Shown here: positions 59,955 through 64,000 of the stretch, piece by piece
Numbering within the stretch: position 1 is the first letter of the stretch
How the letters are laid out: each line of letters begins with the position of its first letter
Assembly: GCF_024380015.1 (NCBI RefSeq)
Contig: NZ_CP101508.1
Span: 2,356,902-2,420,901 of the forward strand
DNA from: Photobacterium atrarenae
GTDB taxonomy: Bacteria > Pseudomonadota > Gammaproteobacteria > Enterobacterales > Vibrionaceae
Length of the DNA: 64,000 nucleotides
Direction of reading: 5' to 3'
Translations under genes and position numbers: made by a program
The notes under the pieces: model-generated
The model's database searches: none
What the model saw: only the letters and a program-made list of their open reading frames with translations
Told to the model about the DNA's origin: nothing

Positions 59955-61127
59955 TCAGCCGGTGCTGTAAAGCAAGGTGCACTTGGCACAGACGGGCATC
60001 AGCCCACAATGCAGCTGTTTGCGAAAAGCCTGGTACGCCGCGCTGTGCCAGACTTCCCGCACCGGCAGCAACTGCAGATTCCCGACATCCAGCTCGGGAA
60101 AAAACTTGCATGAGGTGACATCCCCGTTGGGCAGGACATCCAGCCGGTTGCGAATCGCACTGCAAAACGTTTTGTTTTCAGCGGGTTTGGTACTGCCAGC
60201 AACAAAATCAGGGACCTCGTGAGGTTCAAGATTGGGATGAAAACGCACCCGGCAATCCCAGGTTTGAGCACTGATACGAGCGATATCGTCAAGCAGCGCG
60301 GGGATGTTGCTGTCGCTTAAATGGTAGGTATAACCGTGCCAGCTGTATTCCCGGGTCCCGGCCAGCCGCGCCTGCTTCCAGGGCAGTTGCTCCCCGACCC
60401 ATTGATCCATCTGCTCGGCAACCTGAGACGGGATATACCAGGGAAACACCAGGTACACACTGTCGATGCCCAAATCGGAAAAGTAGCGGACAAACTCAAA
60501 CAGCTTGCCGACCATGCTGTCGCTGATCGTCAGGCACAGCGACACTTTACCGGCAAACGCCTGGCGTTGGCGCTGTTCCAACAAGGTGCGAATGATACGC
60601 TCCACCCGCCGGAACACCCCTTTGCCGCGGATCGCATCATTTTCGGCCTCCAGTCCATCCAGGCTAATGAGCAGCGCCAGCCGCTCATCAATCCGGGAAA
60701 GTTGCGCCAGGTGCTTTTCAATCAGCAATCCATTGGTGCAAATGGTGACCCACCTCGGGTGCTCGATGAAGCGATCCATCAGGGCTGCCATCTGCTTGTA
60801 CATCAGCGGCTCACCACCCCAGAGATAAAACGGCGCCTGGGTCGATTCTGTGGCCCGCAGCAGTTTGTCGATGATCGCCAGATCAACTTCCTGCGAGCGG
60901 ACATCTCGCTCCATTTGGTGGTGATAGCCTTCATCATTCCACTCAAAGCAGTGCTGACAGCGCAGGTTACACTGATTATTCATCTTCACCCCAACCTGGT
61001 GCGGCATCTCGGCCGCCCAGTTTGCCCGCTGTTGCAGCCCCCGCTGGGTGGACGAAATCTGCTTCACCCGCGCCTTCAGCCGGGCAAAACTGCGTTCATC
61101 CAACTTCTGTTGCGTTTTCGTTTGCAT
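59955..61127 (-). CDS. Radical SAM protein with SPASM-like C-terminus (first of pair)
   Basis: 390 residues from the ATG at 61127 (GGAG upstream), overlapping the glycosyltransferase gene by 32 bases. A 45-residue basic N-terminal helix (MQTKTQQKLDERSFARLKAR) precedes CNLRCQHC (C53, C57, C60) and the GGEP motif in LWGGEPLMYKQ. C-terminal cysteines (TFCSAIRNRL, GDVTSCKFFPELDVGNLQ, HCGLMPVCAKC) form a SPASM-like pattern. It is related to but clearly distinct from its downstream neighbour, so the two may do consecutive steps. No precursor peptide gene is adjacent. Confidence 0.9.
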   Translation of the reverse strand: MQTKTQQKLDERSFARLKARVKQISSTQRGLQQRANWAAEMPHQVGVKMNNQCNLRCQHCFEWNDEGYHHQMERDVRSQEVDLAIIDKLLRATESTQAPFYLWGGEPLMYKQMAALMDRFIEHPRWVTICTNGLLIEKHLAQLSRIDERLALLISLDGLEAENDAIRGKGVFRRVERIIRTLLEQRQRQAFAGKVSLCLTISDSMVGKLFEFVRYFSDLGIDSVYLVFPWYIPSQVAEQMDQWVGEQLPWKQARLAGTREYSWHGYTYHLSDSNIPALLDDIARISAQTWDCRVRFHPNLEPHEVPDFVAGSTKPAENKTFCSAIRNRLDVLPNGDVTSCKFFPELDVGNLQLLPVREVWHSAAYQAFRKQLHCGLMPVCAKCTLLYSTG

Positions 61128-62232
61128 AGGTTTCTCCGTAAACAGCCCGATTGCCGCGCATCGCCAGCAACGCCTGATGACAGCGATAGAGTGGTGCCAG
61201 AGCAAAGCCCCGGGCTTTCCAGTCCTCAAAGCTCAGGGCGAAACCGCGTGAGATCCAGGCCCGGCCATTGGCCGCTTCATAATCGCCAAACGGGGGCAGC
61301 AGCACGAGCGGCGTCGCAGTTGCCATACTGTCGATCAGGCTTGCCCCGCCGGGTTTGGTGATCAACGCCCGACAACGAGACAGCAGTTGCTGAAAAGGTG
61401 GCTCGTCCGGACGCCGTGCATTTGTCGCTCGACTCAGCCCACCAGTCCTTATTTCCGTCTGGCCAAGCAGCGTCTGCGATGGGTATTGCCCTCCGGCAGC
61501 GCAGCCGTGAAGCCAAGGGAGCCAATCCGGATCGGTCAACAGGTGCCAGTTTTCGGCATCGGCATCGGCATCGGCATCGGCAAGCGAGGATTGACCCTGC
61601 AACAAGGTATAACGCGTGCGCAGCATGGCGATACACGCGTCGAGATCCCCGATGTCCCAACCACCACCATGCACCGCGACCCGTGACTCCCGTTGTGCCC
61701 AGTCCACCACAGGTGGCGGCGGCACCAGAAACTGCTCGTTCCCTTCGGCAAGCAAGTGATGGTGTTGCAGACCACCAACCTCACCGGGCTGCCAGGAGAG
61801 AGACGCCGTTACATCCACATGTACCCCATGATAAACCGGTTGGTTTTCTCCCGTTTTTCGCACACCTTGCGCCGCCTGCAGCTCGGAAATGAATGACAGC
61901 CAGAACCCACTGAAGAGAAACACGTGCTCCGGCGGACAATGCTGCCATTGCGCCTTGAATACTTGCCATTTGTCAGCATCAATCGCCTCACGGATCGATC
62001 CCGGACTGTGGCTCAGCCAGCGTTGGGTCAGCAACGCCGTACGCAAGCTTCGCCGGCATTGCGTCTTGGTCTTTTCCAATCGGACCAGAGCTTGCGGTGT
62101 GTAGAGCTGCTCTAAGGCATAGAAACGAACAGAACGCTGTTGTCGTTGAAGCCATTTCGACAGCGCGACCGCAGGGACAAAACTTCCCAGCCCACTGCTG
62201 GCGGTTAAAATCGCAATCGTGCCAGATGTCAT
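61096..62232 (-). CDS. Glycosyltransferase-like protein (GT-B / MurG-like)
   Basis: 378 residues. The start AILTASSGLGSFVPAVALSK is a GT-B N-terminal Gly-rich loop, and the C-terminal part has LITKPGGASLIDSMATATPL plus VLLPPFGDYEAANG, the pattern of the nucleotide-sugar pocket in MurG and UDP-glycosyltransferases. VAVHGGGWDIGD marks the start of the second domain. A run of ADADADADA in the middle is encoded by a hexanucleotide repeat. Donor and acceptor are unknown; the gene suggests the cluster product is a glycoside. The start overlaps the ATP-grasp stop as ATGA. Confidence 0.72.
   Translation of the reverse strand: MTSGTIAILTASSGLGSFVPAVALSKWLQRQQRSVRFYALEQLYTPQALVRLEKTKTQCRRSLRTALLTQRWLSHSPGSIREAIDADKWQVFKAQWQHCPPEHVFLFSGFWLSFISELQAAQGVRKTGENQPVYHGVHVDVTASLSWQPGEVGGLQHHHLLAEGNEQFLVPPPPVVDWAQRESRVAVHGGGWDIGDLDACIAMLRTRYTLLQGQSSLADADADADAENWHLLTDPDWLPWLHGCAAGGQYPSQTLLGQTEIRTGGLSRATNARRPDEPPFQQLLSRCRALITKPGGASLIDSMATATPLVLLPPFGDYEAANGRAWISRGFALSFEDWKARGFALAPLYRCHQALLAMRGNRAVYGETYANENATEVG
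61555..61584. repeat. Hexanucleotide repeat (GGCATC)x5 inside the glycosyltransferase gene
   Basis: Five perfect copies of GGCATC followed by GGCA, coding for alternating Ala-Asp on the minus strand. As the unit is 6 bases, a change in copy number would keep the frame and alter only the length of the acidic linker. Confidence 0.95.
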
Positions 62233-63494
62233 AACAATCGGGCTCCCTGATCCGCGAGTGCCGCAGCGAGCTGTGCTTGCTGCGCATCATCCTCAGGCTC
62301 CACTTGCAACAGATAAAGCCGCCCAATCCGTGGCGTTTCGCCCGGCAATTGCACGCAGCGACTATTCAACGGGACATACCCATATTGGTGCTCACCGGTG
62401 ACCAGGCAGCCTCGCCGCGCCAGTTCGTCCAACAGCTGTCGGATATCGAGCGGCTGGCTGTATTTGACACTGACTTGCTGAAACCGCACCTCACCGCCGA
62501 CGGCAAGACGGGCGAACCAATCCTGTGCAATACCGCCCATCGATTCTCGGGCATTGATCTCGACAACCGGTACGATTTCCCCACTCGTCAACAGCATGGA
62601 ATCCACACAAACCGGCCCCCAATACCCGTCCTGATACAGCCGGGCAAGTAATGGTCGCAACAGCTCGGGGTACCCATGCGCCCGGATGCGCTGGAACAGG
62701 CCATCGCCCATCGCCTTCACCCCGGAGAACTTCAGGTTGTCGTTGGTGATTTCCGAGAGCCCGAGCAAAGTGATATCGCCGCCCCGGGTGATCTGCCATT
62801 GGCTGGAAAAATCGACCTCTTTCTCCACAAACGGCTCGGCGATGAGCCCCACCTGCCGGCCAGCCGCAACCTGGCACAGCAAGTGCTCCCTGACGCGCTC
62901 CCAAATGGCCGGATGACGCACCACCAAGCTGCCTTTACCGGAGACACCAAACGGCTCTTTTAAAATCATCGGCAGGGCGTGGGCATTCAGCGCCAGCAGC
63001 GACGATCGCGTTGAAACGATCTCCCCCAATTGCGGGATATTCAACTGACGGCAAACCTCGACGGCATAGCGCTTGTCGTTGACTTTCACCACAGCGTCAA
63101 AAGATGGCAGATGCGCCGAGCTTGCCGTGCACTGATAGGCGGCCGGTACACAGGCAAACGGTCGCTGTCGGCCTTGATGAGGTAGCCCGTGACACAATAC
63201 TGCTGCCGCTTCCGCCCAATGGGGCATTCCGGCGGCCAGCCAGTCCTCAGGATTGTCAAAGGCAGAGGTACGTGAAGACGCAAGGCCCAAACTGGCGTGA
63301 TACCCGACTAACGCCTGATCCGGCGCAATTACAGTGAAGACCTGTTCCGCCGCAGTGCGGGCAACCTGCACTTCATCCAGGCAAGACAGCTGGGAATCAG
63401 CTTGTGCTGCGACAAAGCTCGGTAGCGTCACCAGAGTGGGATCCTGCCATAAGGCTTCAGCCTCAAAGCAGGCCCATCGGATCTCAATGCTCAT
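62229..63494 (-). CDS. ATP-grasp ligase
   Basis: 421 residues from the ATG at 63494. The ATP-grasp fold shows the lysine and glycine-rich loop PMILKEPFGVSGKGSLVVR (about residues 175-193), AEPFVEKEVDFSSQW and the metal site PVVEINARESMGG (about 309-321). Such enzymes join a carboxylate to an amine or thiol using ATP; next to a carrier protein gene, loading of an amino acid onto the ACP (as BtrJ loads glutamate on BtrI) is a good hypothesis. The start overlaps the ACP gene by 11 bases and the stop overlaps the glycosyltransferase start. Confidence 0.85.
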   Translation of the reverse strand: MSIEIRWACFEAEALWQDPTLVTLPSFVAAQADSQLSCLDEVQVARTAAEQVFTVIAPDQALVGYHASLGLASSRTSAFDNPEDWLAAGMPHWAEAAAVLCHGLPHQGRQRPFACVPAAYQCTASSAHLPSFDAVVKVNDKRYAVEVCRQLNIPQLGEIVSTRSSLLALNAHALPMILKEPFGVSGKGSLVVRHPAIWERVREHLLCQVAAGRQVGLIAEPFVEKEVDFSSQWQITRGGDITLLGLSEITNDNLKFSGVKAMGDGLFQRIRAHGYPELLRPLLARLYQDGYWGPVCVDSMLLTSGEIVPVVEINARESMGGIAQDWFARLAVGGEVRFQQVSVKYSQPLDIRQLLDELARRGCLVTGEHQYGYVPLNSRCVQLPGETPRIGRLYLLQVEPEDDAQQAQLAAALADQGARLL

Positions 63495-63744
63495 CCGCGG
63501 CCACTTCACACTGCTGCTGGGCAATAAACGTCATCAGGGCTTGCGTACTCTGCATGATTGAAAAATCCAGCTGGTCAAAATCAAGCCTGAGGTCAAACTC
63601 GACTTCCAGTTGCAGAAGAAAGTCGATGATATCGAGCGAGTCCAGTCCCACATCTTCAATCAGGTGGCTCTCTAAAGTGATGGTCTCTTTCAGGGAAGGA
63701 TCTTTTTTGATTTCGGCGATCAGCGTGGTGATTTGCTCAAACAT
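63484..63744 (-). CDS. Acyl carrier protein of the biosynthetic cluster
   Basis: 86-residue carrier protein. EDVGLDSLDIIDFLLQLEVE contains the DSL motif, with S36 as the site of the 4'-phosphopantetheine arm. It is acidic and helical, as expected. It differs from housekeeping AcpP, which is extremely conserved and encoded beside fabF, so this is a dedicated carrier. AGGAAG lies 3 bases before the ATG. It is the first gene of the minus-strand cluster; I see no convincing promoter in the 223 bases upstream, which end at the terminator of a gene outside the window. No phosphopantetheinyl transferase gene is present in the window. Confidence 0.9.
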   Translation of the reverse strand: MFEQITTLIAEIKKDPSLKETITLESHLIEDVGLDSLDIIDFLLQLEVEFDLRLDFDQLDFSIMQSTQALMTFIAQQQCEVAADEH

Positions 63745-63967
63745 AGTCTTCCTTTACAGGCGAATTAACAGATTGCTCTATTTTTTTCACTATCAAAGAA
63801 AGTTGTCTATTGATGAATCAGCCATAAATCTGTTTCTTCGGCTGACTCTTCAATATAATGAAAACCTGAAGTTCATCAGGGATTTGAGACGTGATATCCC
63901 CCGGTGCCATAACAAAACCCTCAGCGGACAGGGATAAAATCTGCTAAGGCAGGGCAAGGCCAAAACG

Positions 63968-64000
63968 AAAAAGCCCCGACAAGCAAAAAGCTTATCGGGG
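63968..64000 (-). terminator. Terminator of an upstream minus-strand gene outside the window
   Basis: On the minus strand CCCCGATAAGC, loop TTTTT, GCTTGTCGGGG (one U-G pair), then CTTTTT. It ends transcripts entering from beyond 64000 and so marks the upstream border of the cluster. Confidence 0.85.

Noticed and set aside
61555..61584. Repeat considered as a CRISPR-like or intergenic array
   Set aside because: Unit of 6 bases without spacers, inside a coding region; it is a simple tandem repeat.
63404..63937. A plus-strand frame opposite the ACP, considered as a precursor peptide source for the radical SAM enzymes
   Set aside because: Low-complexity Ser-rich antisense of the ACP; no leader-core pattern.

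Overview
The window looks like a stretch of core chromosome from a Vibrionaceae-type marine gammaproteobacterium (Photobacterium, Grimontia or a close relative; genus not decided). The reasons are the block tig-clpP-clpX-lon-hupB-ppiD-comEA, a long form of FadR next to nhaB, a rhombosortase beside a dNTPase and a DTW protein, and an alaA-yfbR-men neighbourhood. I could not run searches; identities come from reading motifs, lengths and gene order.

Layout. 1-8.9 kb: the start of topB, a nitroreductase, fadH with a promoter overlapped by a near-consensus FadR box, sppA, ansA, dbpA and a GST. 8.9-19.2 kb: yeaC, a lipoprotein, msrB, gapA, yeaD, a VOC protein and the stationary-phase trio yeaG-yeaH-ycgB. 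19.3-27.2 kb: fadR, nhaB, dsbB, mutT, a SEC-C protein, dusC and small Cys-cluster proteins. 27.3-29.2 kb: an apparently full-length class C group II intron placed directly behind the terminator hairpin of a Tim44-domain gene. 30.4-33.6 kb: a TM2 protein and a TetR regulator followed by an LplT-like/PlsC fusion. 33.6-39.9 kb: a menaquinone operon menF-menD-menH-menC-menE with menB missing from its usual place. 40.2-45 kb: alaA, a 162-bp MITE-like element, yfbR, a dGTPase-family gene, a DTW-domain gene and a rhombosortase. 45-54 kb: the proteostasis block on the minus strand, with a good heat-shock promoter in front of lon.

The most unusual part is 54371-63744, ten tightly packed minus-strand genes upstream of tig. 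In transcription order they are an acyl carrier protein, an ATP-grasp ligase, a glycosyltransferase-like protein, two radical SAM proteins with C-terminal SPASM-like cysteines, a three-part ABC exporter, an SDR dehydrogenase and a protein resembling the butirosin acyltransferase BtrH. Several junctions overlap by 4 bases. Carrier protein, ATP-grasp, radical SAM and BtrH-like protein together recall the aminoacyl-ACP side-chain logic of butirosin assembly (BtrI/BtrJ/BtrN/BtrH), here with a glycosyltransferase and exporter. My reading is an unassigned natural-product pathway that builds a modified aminoacyl or acyl unit on an ACP, transfers it to an acceptor and exports the product. One exporter permease is frameshifted in this assembly at a run of eight T, and the glycosyltransferase contains a hexanucleotide repeat; both are candidate variable sites.

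Regulatory links inside the window include FadR (19269-20120) with its predicted operator at fadH, and a candidate sigma-32 promoter for lon. No tRNA, rRNA or CRISPR array was seen.
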